Shown: positions 18,457 through 27,714 of the stretch, in pieces
How the letters are laid out: every line of letters begins with the position of its first letter
Position numbering within the stretch: position 1 is the stretch's first letter
Origin: an uncultured Pelagibacteraceae bacterium
Lineage (GTDB): Bacteria; Pseudomonadota; Alphaproteobacteria; Pelagibacterales; Pelagibacteraceae
Assembly: GCA_902610515.1 (NCBI GenBank)
Contig: CACLVZ010000003.1
Location: forward strand, 62,001-126,000
Direction of reading: 5' to 3'
DNA: 64,000 nucleotides
Program-made: the position numbers and the translations under genes
The notes under the pieces: model-generated
The model's database searches: none
Told to the model about the DNA's origin: nothing
The model's input: the letters and a program-made list of their open reading frames with translations, nothing else

Positions 18457-19067
18457 TGCAGCAGTCTAAAGTTATAAATATTTTAAAAAAAGACCTTAAT
18501 TTTAAAGATAGTTCTGTTGAAAAGCTTAAAAAATTTGTCAAATTAGTACTAAGTGAAAATAAAAATCACAATTTAATAGCAAAAAGCACTGAAAATTCAA
18601 TTTGGCATAGGCATATCCTTGACTCTGCTCAATTAGTTAAACTTATTGACTTTAAATCAGTTTCTTTGGCAGATTTAGGATCTGGCGCAGGATTTCCAGG
18701 ACTAGTTATAGAAATATTCAACAAAAACAAGGATTTTCACGTGAAATTATATGAAAAATCATCAGTAAAAAGGCAATTTTTAAGCAGGGTAATTCATGAA
18801 TTAGATTTAAATGCCGAGGTTTGTGGTGATGTTAGAGATGAAGTTTTAGACTCTGATATAATCGTATGCAGAGCTTTTAAAAAACTGGAACAAGTAATAC
18901 AAGTTTCACGTGAAATTGCTAAAAAGCCACATAAATTAATGATTTTAAAGGGTCAAAATGCACAGGAAGAGATAAATAACACTTTTAAAACAAAAAAATA
19001 TTCTTATAAATTGGTAAATAGTATTACAAACGATAAATCAAAAATAATTTTGATGGAAATTGATTAA
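18456..19067 (+). CDS. rsmG: 16S rRNA (guanine527-N7)-methyltransferase
   Basis: A SAM-dependent methyltransferase modifies G527 of 16S rRNA. Its motif I DLGSGAGFPG lies at 73-82. The HRHILDSAQL segment and the CRAFKKLEQ motif near 145 are family hallmarks. 203 aa is typical. The coding sequence also contains two perfect TTTCACGTGAAA palindromes that look like parS sites. It overlaps mnmG by one base and ends next to parA. Confidence 0.95.
   Translation: MQQSKVINILKKDLNFKDSSVEKLKKFVKLVLSENKNHNLIAKSTENSIWHRHILDSAQLVKLIDFKSVSLADLGSGAGFPGLVIEIFNKNKDFHVKLYEKSSVKRQFLSRVIHELDLNAEVCGDVRDEVLDSDIIVCRAFKKLEQVIQVSREIAKKPHKLMILKGQNAQEEINNTFKTKKYSYKLVNSITNDKSKIILMEID
18735..18746. promoter_or_regulatory. 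parS-like centromere site 1 (inside rsmG)
   Basis: The perfect palindrome TTTCACGTGAAA is the core of the ParB-binding parS consensus TGTTTCACGTGAAACA; the outer bases differ here. It encodes FHVK within RsmG (residues 94-97). It lies about 330 bp upstream of parA. Confidence 0.75.
18904..18915. promoter_or_regulatory. parS-like centromere site 2 (inside rsmG)
   Basis: This second perfect TTTCACGTGAAA is preceded by G as in the full parS consensus, so 13 of 16 consensus bases match. It is read in a different codon phase from site 1 (encoding VSREI), so protein conservation cannot explain the repeat. It lies about 155 bp upstream of parA. Confidence 0.8.
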
Positions 19068-19068
19068 A

Positions 19069-19866
19069 ATGACAAAGCCAACAGTACTAGCAGTGATAAA
19101 TCAAAAGGGTGGAGTAGGTAAAACAACTACTGTAATTAATTTAGCAGCTTCACTGTCCATAATGGGTCAAAATAATTTAGTGATTGATTTGGATCCACAA
19201 GGAAATGCAACAACTGGCTTTGGAAAAAGCAATAGTGACGAGGAAAGAAATATTTATAATCTTCTTATTAAAAAAATTAATATTAGAGATACAATTCAAA
19301 AAACAGAAATCAAAAATTTAGATTTAATTGGATCACACGTAAATTTATCTGGGCTTGAGGTCGAAACAGCTAATGACTCCAACAGAGCATTTGTATTAAA
19401 AAAAATTATTGAAGCTGAAAAGGTCGGTTTACTTGAAAAGTATGATAATATTTTTATCGATTGTCCGCCGTCATTAAGTCTTTTGACTGTAATGGCTCTC
19501 GTGGCATCAGATGAACTTCTAGTTCCGCTTCAAACCGAATTCTTTGCTCTGGAAGGTATTACACAACTTGTAAAAACAATAGACAGAATTAAAGAAAACT
19601 TAAATCCTAATCTTAAGATCAGAGGGATATTGTTAACTATGTTTGATAAAAGAAATAAACTCTCATCAGAGGTAGACAAAGAAGCAAGGAATTATTTTAA
19701 AAATAAAGTTTATCAAACCGTAATTCAAAGGAACGTAAGGTTATCAGAGGCCCCATCACATGGCTTACCCTGTGTTGTGTATGACAAAAATTGTGTTGGT
19801 AGCAAATCATATTTTAAACTAGCTGAAGAATTTATTAAAAATAATACAATAGAAAGTGCCGCTTGA
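19069..19866 (+). CDS. parA: chromosome-partitioning ATPase ParA
   Basis: ParA/Soj-type Walker ATPase moves ParB-parS complexes and so segregates origins. The deviant Walker A KGGVGKTT is at 13-20 and the second motif is IDCPPSLSLLT. ATG 19069 gives the expected MTKPTVLAVINQKGG start; a start at 19060 would overlap rsmG. The sequence lacks an N-terminal DNA-binding domain, so it is the short chromosomal type (265 aa). TGATG joins it to parB. Confidence 0.96.
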   Translation: MTKPTVLAVINQKGGVGKTTTVINLAASLSIMGQNNLVIDLDPQGNATTGFGKSNSDEERNIYNLLIKKINIRDTIQKTEIKNLDLIGSHVNLSGLEVETANDSNRAFVLKKIIEAEKVGLLEKYDNIFIDCPPSLSLLTVMALVASDELLVPLQTEFFALEGITQLVKTIDRIKENLNPNLKIRGILLTMFDKRNKLSSEVDKEARNYFKNKVYQTVIQRNVRLSEAPSHGLPCVVYDKNCVGSKSYFKLAEEFIKNNTIESAA

Positions 19867-20720
19867 TGGTTGGAAAAAAAAAGGGTTTAGGACGAGGTCT
19901 ATCAGCGTTGTTTGGCGATCAAGCATCAGAAGAAAGATCGAAAGAAGCTAACTTATCAAACAATGTTTCGATAAGCGATTTAAGTAGGAATCCATATCAA
20001 CCAAGGCAAAGATTTAGTGAGGAAAAACTTGAGGAATTAGCTAATTCTATAAGGAAAAACGGTATAATTCAGCCTATCGCTGTACGTCCTATCAAGTCAA
20101 GTGTCGGTAAATTTGAGATAGTTGCAGGTGAGAGAAGGTGGCTAGCTGCACAAAAAGCTGGCTTACATGAAATACCAGTTAATGTTTTAGATTTAAGTGA
20201 TGTAGAGTCACTTGAAGTTGCAATAGTAGAAAATATTCAAAGAGATGATTTAAATCCCATTGAAGAAGCTAAAGGCTATAAAAGATTGAACGAAGAATTT
20301 AAATACGATCATGAAAGTATTTCAAAATTAATGTCTAAAAGCAGAAGTCATATAAGCAATACATTAAGATTATTAACTTTACCCAAAGATGTAATTGCAA
20401 TGCTTGAAGAGGGTTCTCTTTCGTCAGGTCAAGCTAGGCCTTTAATAGGAATAAGTAACGCATCTTCAATAGCCGAAGAAATTGTTGCCAAAAATTACAG
20501 TGCAAGGAAAGTAGAATATTTAATTAGAAATAAAAAAAATGATAACAAAAATAAACAAAAAATAGATCCTAATATAATAAAAACACAAGAAAGGATAGAA
20601 AAAATACTGGGTTTAAAAGTAAATATTTTAAATAAGAAAGACAACTCAGGCAAAATTACAATTGGATATAAAGATCTTGATCAGTTTGAACTTATATCAG
20701 AATTACTCACTAAGAGTTAG
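19866..20720 (+). CDS. parB: chromosome-partitioning protein ParB
   Basis: ParB is a CTP-dependent clamp that loads at parS and spreads. The N-terminal GLGRGLSALFGD is the ParA-interacting peptide. The CTPase domain follows with NPYQPRQRF, GERRWLAAQKAG and ENIQRDDLNPIEEA. A helix-turn-helix for parS (about 140-175) and a C-terminal dimerisation domain come last. 284 aa is normal. The gene converges on holA with an 11-base overlap. Confidence 0.96.
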   Translation: MVGKKKGLGRGLSALFGDQASEERSKEANLSNNVSISDLSRNPYQPRQRFSEEKLEELANSIRKNGIIQPIAVRPIKSSVGKFEIVAGERRWLAAQKAGLHEIPVNVLDLSDVESLEVAIVENIQRDDLNPIEEAKGYKRLNEEFKYDHESISKLMSKSRSHISNTLRLLTLPKDVIAMLEEGSLSSGQARPLIGISNASSIAEEIVAKNYSARKVEYLIRNKKNDNKNKQKIDPNIIKTQERIEKILGLKVNILNKKDNSGKITIGYKDLDQFELISELLTKS

Positions 20721-21696
20721 CAAGACAACAGATTTCTACAATTAAATTTTTCATTAATACTTTTTTATTTATTATTGAATTAGATTTTATTTCTTTTTCG
20801 ACCGAATAAGTTTTGTCTAATACTTTTCTTAGTTTTATAATATCCCATTTTTTAGCCTGTTGAATAAACGCGTCTTTTTCTTTCCAAAAAATTGGAGGCC
20901 TTAAATTGTTTATTGCAATTTCAAGGTTTTTGTTTTTGTCTTGTTTAATTTCACAAAGTTTGTGTAGTCTTTGATTTAAAAGGTTTAAATAAAGTACATT
21001 TTTTTCATCTTCAAAAATAGTCTCACTTAATAGTTTGTTCGTTTTAGCTTTTTCACCTTTAAATGCTTCATTTTTAAGTAAGTCGAAATTCTCATTAGTT
21101 TTCAAGTCAAGTAAGTTCTCTAACTTGTCGATTTCAATTTTTTTATTTTGGAAGAAAGTTTCTATTTTACTTATTTCGTTTTGCACTTTAGCTCTATCTA
21201 AATTGCACTTGTCTGCAATCAAATTTATAATTGAAGTATTAAGTCCTGACAAACCAGCTAATCTCTCTTGAATAATTTTTTTTATTGTTATTTCGTTATC
21301 AGGATAACAAGCTGCAATACCACAGCTATCATCTTTTTCGAAAAAAATTCTTAATTTGGATTTTTTTTCTAATACATCTGCAAATAATATGACTCTTGTA
21401 GAGTTAAATTTATCTACAATATCTCTAATAAGACTAAGAATTTTATCATTAGTATTTTCTATAAAAAAAATTTTCTCTTTTTCAAAAAGTGATAAGTTTC
21501 CAAGTTCCCTAAAAAGAACTTGATTATTTTGTAAAATTTCACTTTGATCGTATGAAATAATTTCTGCATTTTTAAATTTATTTTTGATTTTACTTTTTAA
21601 TTCTTTCTTTAGTCCAATATTTTCTCCATAAAATAAAAAGAAATTTTTATTTATTTGATGTATATTTTTTTCTATTAAATAAGTTTTAAATATCAT
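20710..21696 (-). CDS. holA: DNA polymerase III delta subunit
   Basis: HolA is the clamp-loader subunit that opens the beta sliding clamp. Sequence conservation is low, as is usual for delta. The N-terminal YLIEKNIHQ...FLFYGENIGLKKE region corresponds to the family's Y-L-GdE--L, and the C-terminal half has helical collar-domain sequence. Length (328) fits. Synteny parB-holA-lptE-leuS in alphaproteobacteria supports the call. It overlaps lptE by 11 bases. Confidence 0.86.
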   Translation of the reverse strand: MIFKTYLIEKNIHQINKNFFLFYGENIGLKKELKSKIKNKFKNAEIISYDQSEILQNNQVLFRELGNLSLFEKEKIFFIENTNDKILSLIRDIVDKFNSTRVILFADVLEKKSKLRIFFEKDDSCGIAACYPDNEITIKKIIQERLAGLSGLNTSIINLIADKCNLDRAKVQNEISKIETFFQNKKIEIDKLENLLDLKTNENFDLLKNEAFKGEKAKTNKLLSETIFEDEKNVLYLNLLNQRLHKLCEIKQDKNKNLEIAINNLRPPIFWKEKDAFIQQAKKWDIIKLRKVLDKTYSVEKEIKSNSIINKKVLMKNLIVEICCLANS

Positions 21697-22156
21697 TAAG
21701 CTTTATTGATAGTTCATCAAAAATTTCATCTACAACATCATTTGTTAAAATCTCTGTAAGTTTTTTTTCATTGCTTAGAGTCTGTGTATATCTATTACCA
21801 ACATTATAAATTCCAGTTTTTTTTACAATAAAGCTTGAAGTTTCAGTATCAGTTATTTTTTTGAAACTAACGTCCACTTTTATAAATAACCTATATTTGG
21901 TAATTTCATTTTTATCATTTTTCTCCTCAATTTTTTTCGTTTTCTTGCTTTCTAAATCTAAAATTATTAGATTATTGTTATTTTCTTCTGTATTGAAAAA
22001 AAGCTTATTTTTAATTTTATAATTAATTCTTGTTTCTCCTGAGGTGTTCATTTCGGCTATGCCAAAATTTCCAAATTTAGATCTATCTATAACTTTATAA
22101 CCGCAGCCTGTTGTGAAAAATAATATAAGAAAAAAAGGTATGAGAAAATTTTTCAT
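21686..22156 (-). CDS. lptE: LptE-like LPS-assembly lipoprotein
   Basis: This small lipoprotein (156 aa) has lipobox FTTGC, giving a lipidated Cys18, followed by GYKVID. LptE plugs the LptD barrel in the outer membrane and helps insert LPS. The beta-strand-rich mature part and the position between leuS and holA are as in other Gram-negative genomes. Sequence similarity is low, so the identification leans on the lipobox and neighbours. It overlaps leuS by four bases. Confidence 0.75.
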   Translation of the reverse strand: MKNFLIPFFLILFFTTGCGYKVIDRSKFGNFGIAEMNTSGETRINYKIKNKLFFNTEENNNNLIILDLESKKTKKIEEKNDKNEITKYRLFIKVDVSFKKITDTETSSFIVKKTGIYNVGNRYTQTLSNEKKLTEILTNDVVDEIFDELSIKLNDI

Positions 22157-24675
22157 TTTTCCGCAATTATATAGTTGATTATTTTATTTTTAACAAAAAT
22201 AGTTCTAGCTATTTTCTTACCTTGAATGAATTTTTTAGCTTTTGAATTATCAGTAATAATTTTAGTAACATCGCTCTCTTTTAAATCTGTATTCACTATA
22301 AGAACATCTCTTGTTTTCCCGTTAACTTGAACAGCCAATTTAACTTGCTTTAAGTTTACTCCCTCATTAATCTTTGGCCATTCCTGCGTAGACTCTGAAT
22401 TTAAAGCAGATAAACATTCATGTGCTAAGTGGGGAGTAAAAGGAATCATTAATTGCATAACTTTTACCATAAATTCTTTTAAAATTTTTTGACTAATGTC
22501 TTTTTCAAGACTGTCTTTAAAAAAATTGTATATTTCGTAAAAATTTGCGACACAAACGTTAAAACGAAATTTTTTTATAGAGTTGTCAATCTTGTATATA
22601 AAATTATTCATCTCAGAAATGAATTTAATTTCTGCTTCTTCATCTACTTTTGAATTTTTAAAGTTAATAACCATAAAATTTAGATTCCAAATTTTTTGTA
22701 AAAATTTATGAGCTGATGAAACACCTATCTCAGACCATTGAATATCTTTTTCTGGAGGACTATCAGAGAGAATAAACCATCTGACAGCGTCAGCTCCATG
22801 ATTTTTGATCATATGTTCAGGATCTATAGTATTTTTTTTTGACTTTGACATTGATTCAGGGGAACCAACAACCACTTTACTTTTATCAGATTTTTTAATT
22901 GCATTCTTTGTGTCAATTTTTTCTATTTCATGGGGATACAACCAATTACCATTTAAGTCTTTGTAAGACTCGTGACAAACCATTCCTTGAGTAAAAAGAT
23001 TCTTAAAAGGCTCATTTATTTCAAAATTTTTATTACATTTGTTTATAGCCTTTGTAAAAAAACGAGAATAAAGCAAATGTAGAATTGCATGTTCAACCCC
23101 TCCTATGTATTGATCAACTGGCATCCAATATTTAACTTTTTTTAAGTCAAAAGGAGAAATTTCGTGTTTTGGAGAGCAAAATCTTAAAAAATACCAAGAT
23201 GAATCCACAAAAGTATCTAAAGTATCTGTTTCTCTAATTGCTTTCTTTCCGGTAGATTTTTGAGTCGTGTTTTTCCAATTTGGATGATTATCTAAAGGAT
23301 TTCCATTTGAATTTAAATCTATGTCATTAGGAAGTTCAACTGGTAACTCACTTTTGTCGACTGGTACAACTTTTCCATCATCTAAATAAATCATTGGTAT
23401 TGGACAGCCCCAATATCTTTGTCTTGAAATGCCCCAGTCTTTAAGACGATATTGAGTTTTTTTCTTACCAATACCTTTTTTCTCAATTTCATTAATAATT
23501 TTAATTTTAGCATCAGAAATATTTAAACCATTAAGAAAATTTGAATTAATAATTTTCCCTTCTCCCGTATAGGCTTCTTTTAAAGTTTCATTTTTAACTT
23601 CATTATCAACTACTTGAATAATTTCTAAATCATATTTTTTTGCAAATTCAAAATCTCTTTGATCGTGAGCAGGACAGCCAAATATTGCACCACTTCCATA
23701 GTCCATAAGAACAAAATTTGCAAAATATATTGGTATTTTTTTTCCGGGTATAAAAGGGTGATTAGCAGTTAAATTACTTTTATAGCCAATTTTCTCAGCA
23801 TTAGCCAAAGCTTCCTCTGTTGTTCCTGTTTTATCACAATTAATTTTGAAATCTTTAAAATCTTTTAAATTTTTAAAATTCTCACTTAAAGGATGATCTG
23901 TAGAAAGTGCAATAAAACTCGCTCCATAAATAGTGTCTGGTCTAGTAGTGAATATCTTAATTTTTTCTTTTTTATTAGAAATTTCAAAGTCAATTTCGCA
24001 ACCTAAAGATTTCCCAATCCAGTTTTTTTGCATTAGTTTTACTTTATCTGGCCAACCTTCAAGTTTCTCTAGATCGGTTAAAAGATCCTCAGAAAATTTA
24101 GTTATATTAAAAAACCACTGTGATAACTTTTTCCTTTCAACGATTGCGTTTGATCTCCATCCTCGACCATCTATAACTTGTTCATTAGCTAAAACTGTCT
24201 TTTCTACTGGATCCCAATTTACATATGTTTCTCTTCTTGAGACTAAGCCGTTTTTGAAGAAATCTATAAATATTTCTTGTTGAAATTTATAATAATTTTT
24301 ATCGCATGTTGAAATTTCAAGACTCCAATCGATACTCAAACCTAGCATTTGCAGCTGTTTTTTCATTGTTTTGATATTTTCATTTGTCCAATCTTTAGGA
24401 TGAGAGTTATTTTGTTTTGAGGCATTTTCTGCAGGCAATCCAAAAGCGTCCCAACCCATTGGATGTAAAACATCAAAACCATTTAAGTATTTGTATCTCG
24501 CAATTACATCACCTATTGTATAGTTTCTTACGTGACCCATGTGAATATTCCCTGATGGATAAGGAAACATCTCTAAACAATAAAACTTTTTTTTACTTTT
24601 TTCTCTTTTTAAAGTTTCCTTAGAAAATTTTTGCTGCCATTTTTTTTCAACAGCTAGACAATTATATCTTTCCAT
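22153..24675 (-). CDS. leuS: leucyl-tRNA synthetase
   Basis: This class I synthetase charges tRNA-Leu. The HIGH-type motif HMGH is at 45-48. A CP1 editing domain (about 220-420) includes the [10 protein letters not shown] motif, and [11 protein letters not shown] lies near 490-500. The second signature is SMSKS at 608-612 rather than KMSKS; the catalytic second lysine is kept. 840 aa is full length. The synthetase heads the leuS-lptE-holA operon. Confidence 0.97.
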   Translation of the reverse strand: MERYNCLAVEKKWQQKFSKETLKREKSKKKFYCLEMFPYPSGNIHMGHVRNYTIGDVIARYKYLNGFDVLHPMGWDAFGLPAENASKQNNSHPKDWTNENIKTMKKQLQMLGLSIDWSLEISTCDKNYYKFQQEIFIDFFKNGLVSRRETYVNWDPVEKTVLANEQVIDGRGWRSNAIVERKKLSQWFFNITKFSEDLLTDLEKLEGWPDKVKLMQKNWIGKSLGCEIDFEISNKKEKIKIFTTRPDTIYGASFIALSTDHPLSENFKNLKDFKDFKINCDKTGTTEEALANAEKIGYKSNLTANHPFIPGKKIPIYFANFVLMDYGSGAIFGCPAHDQRDFEFAKKYDLEIIQVVDNEVKNETLKEAYTGEGKIINSNFLNGLNISDAKIKIINEIEKKGIGKKKTQYRLKDWGISRQRYWGCPIPMIYLDDGKVVPVDKSELPVELPNDIDLNSNGNPLDNHPNWKNTTQKSTGKKAIRETDTLDTFVDSSWYFLRFCSPKHEISPFDLKKVKYWMPVDQYIGGVEHAILHLLYSRFFTKAINKCNKNFEINEPFKNLFTQGMVCHESYKDLNGNWLYPHEIEKIDTKNAIKKSDKSKVVVGSPESMSKSKKNTIDPEHMIKNHGADAVRWFILSDSPPEKDIQWSEIGVSSAHKFLQKIWNLNFMVINFKNSKVDEEAEIKFISEMNNFIYKIDNSIKKFRFNVCVANFYEIYNFFKDSLEKDISQKILKEFMVKVMQLMIPFTPHLAHECLSALNSESTQEWPKINEGVNLKQVKLAVQVNGKTRDVLIVNTDLKESDVTKIITDNSKAKKFIQGKKIARTIFVKNKIINYIIAEK

Positions 24676-24684
24676 AAATGAATA

Positions 24685-25242
24685 TTAGTTTTTTTTATTT
24701 GACTTTTTTCCTTTAGATGCTTTTTCAATCAAAGATGCTTTTCTAAGGATCACGGATCTTAATTCAGATTTTATTTGAGAGTCAGCTGGTAGTAATGTCA
24801 TCTTACAAGAATTATTAGCACTACATCTTTTTTTATGTACAACTATTTTTAAACTATCAGCTCTAATTTCGTTTGATAGAAATCTTACTGTAATTTTTAA
24901 TGACTCGTTAGACGTTCCGTCGGTTTCGGAGTACCAGTCAGTTATAATCATCCCTCCCGAGTAATCAACTGTCGTTAAAGGAATAAAGTCTAAGACTTCT
25001 AAAGAAGCTCTCCACATAGGATTAGCAGTACTAAATTCGTAAGTAGTTTTTCTATTAGCAATTCCTCCTAAATTAATTCCTCTACCCTCTTTAATATTTC
25101 TTTGAGCTCTTTTATCTGGATCCAAAGGTTCTTTGGATAAATCCGGTGGATCATGAAAATCCTTCAATTTTTGGCAAGAGGTAAAAAAAATGGGTATAAC
25201 TAATAAAATTAGTAAAATGCTTATGAATTTTTTAATTTTCAT
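24685..25242 (-). CDS. DUF3576-domain lipoprotein
   Basis: This predicted lipoprotein has a signal peptide and lipobox FFTSC (Cys23), followed by a DUF3576-type domain with LWRASLEVLDFIPL-like and SGGMIITDWY segments. The family is typical of alphaproteobacteria and sits beside leuS there, suggesting an envelope role, but its function is unknown. It starts a minus-strand block reading into leuS nine bases away. Length is 185 aa. Confidence 0.8.
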   Translation of the reverse strand: MKIKKFISILLILLVIPIFFTSCQKLKDFHDPPDLSKEPLDPDKRAQRNIKEGRGINLGGIANRKTTYEFSTANPMWRASLEVLDFIPLTTVDYSGGMIITDWYSETDGTSNESLKITVRFLSNEIRADSLKIVVHKKRCSANNSCKMTLLPADSQIKSELRSVILRKASLIEKASKGKKSNKKN

Positions 25243-25284
25243 GTTGAAAGACGTATATTATATAATAATTATATCTAATTATCT

Positions 25285-25310
25285 AAAAGTCTTTAATTAT
25301 CAAGACTTTT
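25285..25310. promoter_or_regulatory. perfect inverted repeat in the DUF3576/porin intergenic region
   Basis: AAAAGTCTT (25285-25293) and AAGACTTTT (25302-25310) form a perfect 9-bp inverted repeat with an 8-base spacer, within the 208-bp divergent gap. In the porin-sense direction it is followed by a single further T and then GACTG. It could be a regulator operator, an RNA hairpin, or the end of a short transcript. TTGACT at 25310-25315 may be the porin -35. Confidence 0.4.
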
Positions 25311-25440
25311 TGACTGTTGCAAATATATCACAATTACTCAAAAAATGAGGATTTAAAAGTATTTGAGAGGAAATTCAACTTAGAAATCATTAAAAAAGTC
25401 CCGATAAATATAGAAAATATATTTTATTAATAAAATAAAC

Positions 25441-25445
25441 AGGAG
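25441..25445 (+). promoter_or_regulatory. strong Shine-Dalgarno AGGAG for the porin gene
   Basis: AGGAG sits six bases before the porin ATG. Most genes in this window have no comparable ribosome binding site, so this one marks the porin as heavily translated. Confidence 0.75.
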
Positions 25446-25450
25446 AAACA

Positions 25451-26479
25451 ATGAAACAATTGAAAATAGTTGTAGCTTTAGTAACTGGATTATTTGCATT
25501 TACATCAGTTAACGCTGGTGAATTGACAGTAACTGGTTCTATGCAAGCTACTTACCAGTCAGAGATTGACAGACAGACAGGTAACCCATTAGGTATGAAT
25601 ACAGACCTAACGTTTACAGGTTCAACTGACACTGACTTTGGTACTGCAACATGGACAATGGGAACAGACGGAACGTTCTTAGGTGATTCAGGTGCGGACC
25701 ACAAATACACTCTTGCTACAGACATCGGTACTTTTAAAATAGGTAACTCAGGTGACTCAGCAAATGCCATAGACGATATTACACCGTCAGCTTTTGAAGA
25801 AGCTAATGGTTCAGGATCAGGTACATACACAGTAGACTTTGGTTCAGGATTAGAAGGTTCAATGAGTCTTGGTTACAATAATGCCGACATAGGTGGTACA
25901 GGTATATCAGTAGATTACACATACTATCCAAAAGTAGACGGTAAAACGAATAATGAAAAAGCTGCATCAGGTGATAATAATGCAGGTGTAAAATCAGCAA
26001 ACACAATTAACGTAGGAATTCCAGTGGCATCTGTGCCATTTATTGGATCAACTCCGTTGAGCGTTGCAAAAGTTACACTTGGTTACGAAAATCAAGATGC
26101 AACAGATTCTGATTATCAAGCAAAAGAAGGTGCAACAGTTGCGGTAGTATTCCCAGTTGGTCCACTTAAAGTTGGATATCAGAAGAAAGCTTACGCAGCT
26201 ATCGCTACAGATGCTCACCAAAAAGATTTCTACAAAGATGATATCATTGGTATAGCATATGCAGTGAACGATGATTTTGCTATTTCTTACAACAGATATG
26301 AGTCAAGTCAACATAACAATGACGGAACAAATACTGAGCAAGAAACAAAATCTCTTAACGTTGCTTACACTGTAGGTGGTTTAACATTAGCTTTAGCAGA
26401 TGCTAAAACTTCTAATGCTGGATACACTGCAGGTACAGACGACGAGACTAGAACTCTAAGCATTAAAACTGCGTTTTAA
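25451..26479 (+). CDS. outer-membrane porin
   Basis: A 16- to 18-strand type general porin is predicted. The signal peptide is cleaved after VNA (residue 22), followed by amphipathic beta strands rich in Gly, Thr, Asp and Ser. The C-terminal residue is Phe (SIKTAF), the BAM recognition signature. At 342 aa it resembles alphaproteobacterial porins such as those of SAR11 and Rhodobacter. Base composition is visibly less AT-rich, and codon choice (GGT, GCT, ACA) is more uniform than in the neighbours, as expected for an abundant protein. It has its own long leader, a strong ribosome binding site and a terminator, and appears monocistronic. Confidence 0.87.
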   Translation: MKQLKIVVALVTGLFAFTSVNAGELTVTGSMQATYQSEIDRQTGNPLGMNTDLTFTGSTDTDFGTATWTMGTDGTFLGDSGADHKYTLATDIGTFKIGNSGDSANAIDDITPSAFEEANGSGSGTYTVDFGSGLEGSMSLGYNNADIGGTGISVDYTYYPKVDGKTNNEKAASGDNNAGVKSANTINVGIPVASVPFIGSTPLSVAKVTLGYENQDATDSDYQAKEGATVAVVFPVGPLKVGYQKKAYAAIATDAHQKDFYKDDIIGIAYAVNDDFAISYNRYESSQHNNDGTNTEQETKSLNVAYTVGGLTLALADAKTSNAGYTAGTDDETRTLSIKTAF

Positions 26480-26496
26480 TTATTTAGAGACTTAGA

Positions 26497-27063
26497 TTAT
26501 AAAAGCCGGCTAGAAATAGCCGGCTTTTTTTTTATTTCTGACATAAGCGCAAGACCTTCACTTCTGATCTGATTGAGTTTTTTTAGATTTTTAAGATTAA
26601 TTCCACCTAGTGGAATTATTTTACTGTTTTTTTTCATTAATAAGTTAAATCTTAACAGGCCAAAGAATTTATCGTTTGGTTTGTAGCTTACTTGAAACAA
26701 TTTTGAAAATAGTATGTAACTACATCGTTGTAGTTTTTTTAAATTTAGTTCTTTTATATTATGAGCTGAACCAATTAAATCAAAATTAGATCTCTTAAAC
26801 AGCATTACTTTTAAATTTTTATTAAATGAGGAAAGATATATACCATCTGATTTTAATAACTTGCAGAGTTTAAGATCATTTGCAACGTAAAATTTAATAT
26901 TCTTCGTTAAACATTTTTTTCTAAAACTTAGTAATCTATTGAATTCTGTGATATTTTTTTTGGGTCTATAAATAAGAGAAAATTTGTTTTTTTTTAAGTT
27001 ACTTAAATTAATATCTTTGATATTTTCAATAATAATAAAATATTTTTTTTTGCATATAAACAT
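26497..27063 (-). CDS. ThiE/TenI-like TIM-barrel protein (degenerate thiamine-phosphate synthase family)
   Basis: The 188-residue sequence is very divergent. The C-terminal IIPLGGINLKNLKKL...EGLALMSEI matches the phosphate-binding end of ThiE/TenI proteins (the -ALGGI----- and G-A-mS-i motifs), and IYLSS plus LIGSAHNIKEL match the GvH-l and iG-S-H---E segments. The N-terminal DxRxxxD-type diphosphate site is not recognisable, so catalysis of HMP-PP/thiazole coupling is doubtful. It abuts divergent yggS with no intergenic base, and its last codons form the porin terminator. Confidence 0.6.
   Translation of the reverse strand: MFICKKKYFIIIENIKDINLSNLKKNKFSLIYRPKKNITEFNRLLSFRKKCLTKNIKFYVANDLKLCKLLKSDGIYLSSFNKNLKVMLFKRSNFDLIGSAHNIKELNLKKLQRCSYILFSKLFQVSYKPNDKFFGLLRFNLLMKKNSKIIPLGGINLKNLKKLNQIRSEGLALMSEIKKKPAISSRLL
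26501..26533. terminator. intrinsic terminator of the porin, GAAA tetraloop
   Basis: The 9-bp G/C-containing stem AGCCGGCTA (26504-26512) pairs with TAGCCGGCT (26517-26525) around a GAAA tetraloop. A/T pairs extend it outward and a run of nine T follows on the plus strand. It ends porin transcription 22 bp after the stop. On the minus strand the stem is also flanked by T residues, so it may act in both directions. It lies inside the last codons of the convergent ThiE-like gene. Confidence 0.92.
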
Positions 27064-27714
27064 ATGAATAAAATAATTGAAAAATTTAATAAAATTAAAT
27101 TAAATATTAGCAAAATACAAAAACTAAATCCTGTAAATATTGTTGCTATTAGTAAGACTTTTCCACTAGATCATATTAAGCCTCTAATTGATTTTGGACA
27201 CAAACATTTTGGAGAAAACAAGGTTCAGGAAGCAACTTCTAAATGGAAGTCATTGAAATTGGATCAACCTGATTTAAAACTACACATGGTTGGCGGTCTT
27301 CAAACAAATAAGGCTAAAAATGCTGCAGACTTGTTTGACTATATTCATTCTCTTGATAGGCAAAAACTTGCTGACATTCTCTCTGATTATGAAAAAAATA
27401 GTTCGAAATCTTTGAAATATTTTGTACAGGTTAATATTGGAGATGAAACCCAAAAATACGGTATTCCGAGTCTTGAGGTAGAAAGCTTTGTTGATTACTG
27501 CGTAAGAGAAAAAAAATTAAATGTTATTGGTTTAATGGTAATTCCGCCTAATGATAACAATACAAAAAAATATTTTGAATTTACAAATAAATTGAATAAG
27601 ACTTTGGGTTTACCCGAACTAAGTATGGGTATGTCTTCAGATTACGAAGAAGCAGTAAAAAATGACTCAACATTTGTGAGAATAGGTAGTTCTATATTTG
27701 GTAACCGATCTTAA
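27064..27714 (+). CDS. YggS-family PLP homeostasis protein
   Basis: This PLP-binding protein has an alanine-racemase-like fold but no known catalysis and helps vitamin B6 and amino-acid homeostasis. The PLP lysine is K31 in IVAISKTFP. The family HFGENKVQEA (48-57), GGLQTNKAK and GLPELSMGMSSDYEEAV (C-terminal phosphate site) are intact. 216 aa is normal. The start codon directly abuts that of the divergent ThiE-like gene (CATATG), leaving no room for a separate promoter. It overlaps the ldt gene by four bases. Confidence 0.93.
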   Translation: MNKIIEKFNKIKLNISKIQKLNPVNIVAISKTFPLDHIKPLIDFGHKHFGENKVQEATSKWKSLKLDQPDLKLHMVGGLQTNKAKNAADLFDYIHSLDRQKLADILSDYEKNSSKSLKYFVQVNIGDETQKYGIPSLEVESFVDYCVREKKLNVIGLMVIPPNDNNTKKYFEFTNKLNKTLGLPELSMGMSSDYEEAVKNDSTFVRIGSSIFGNRS

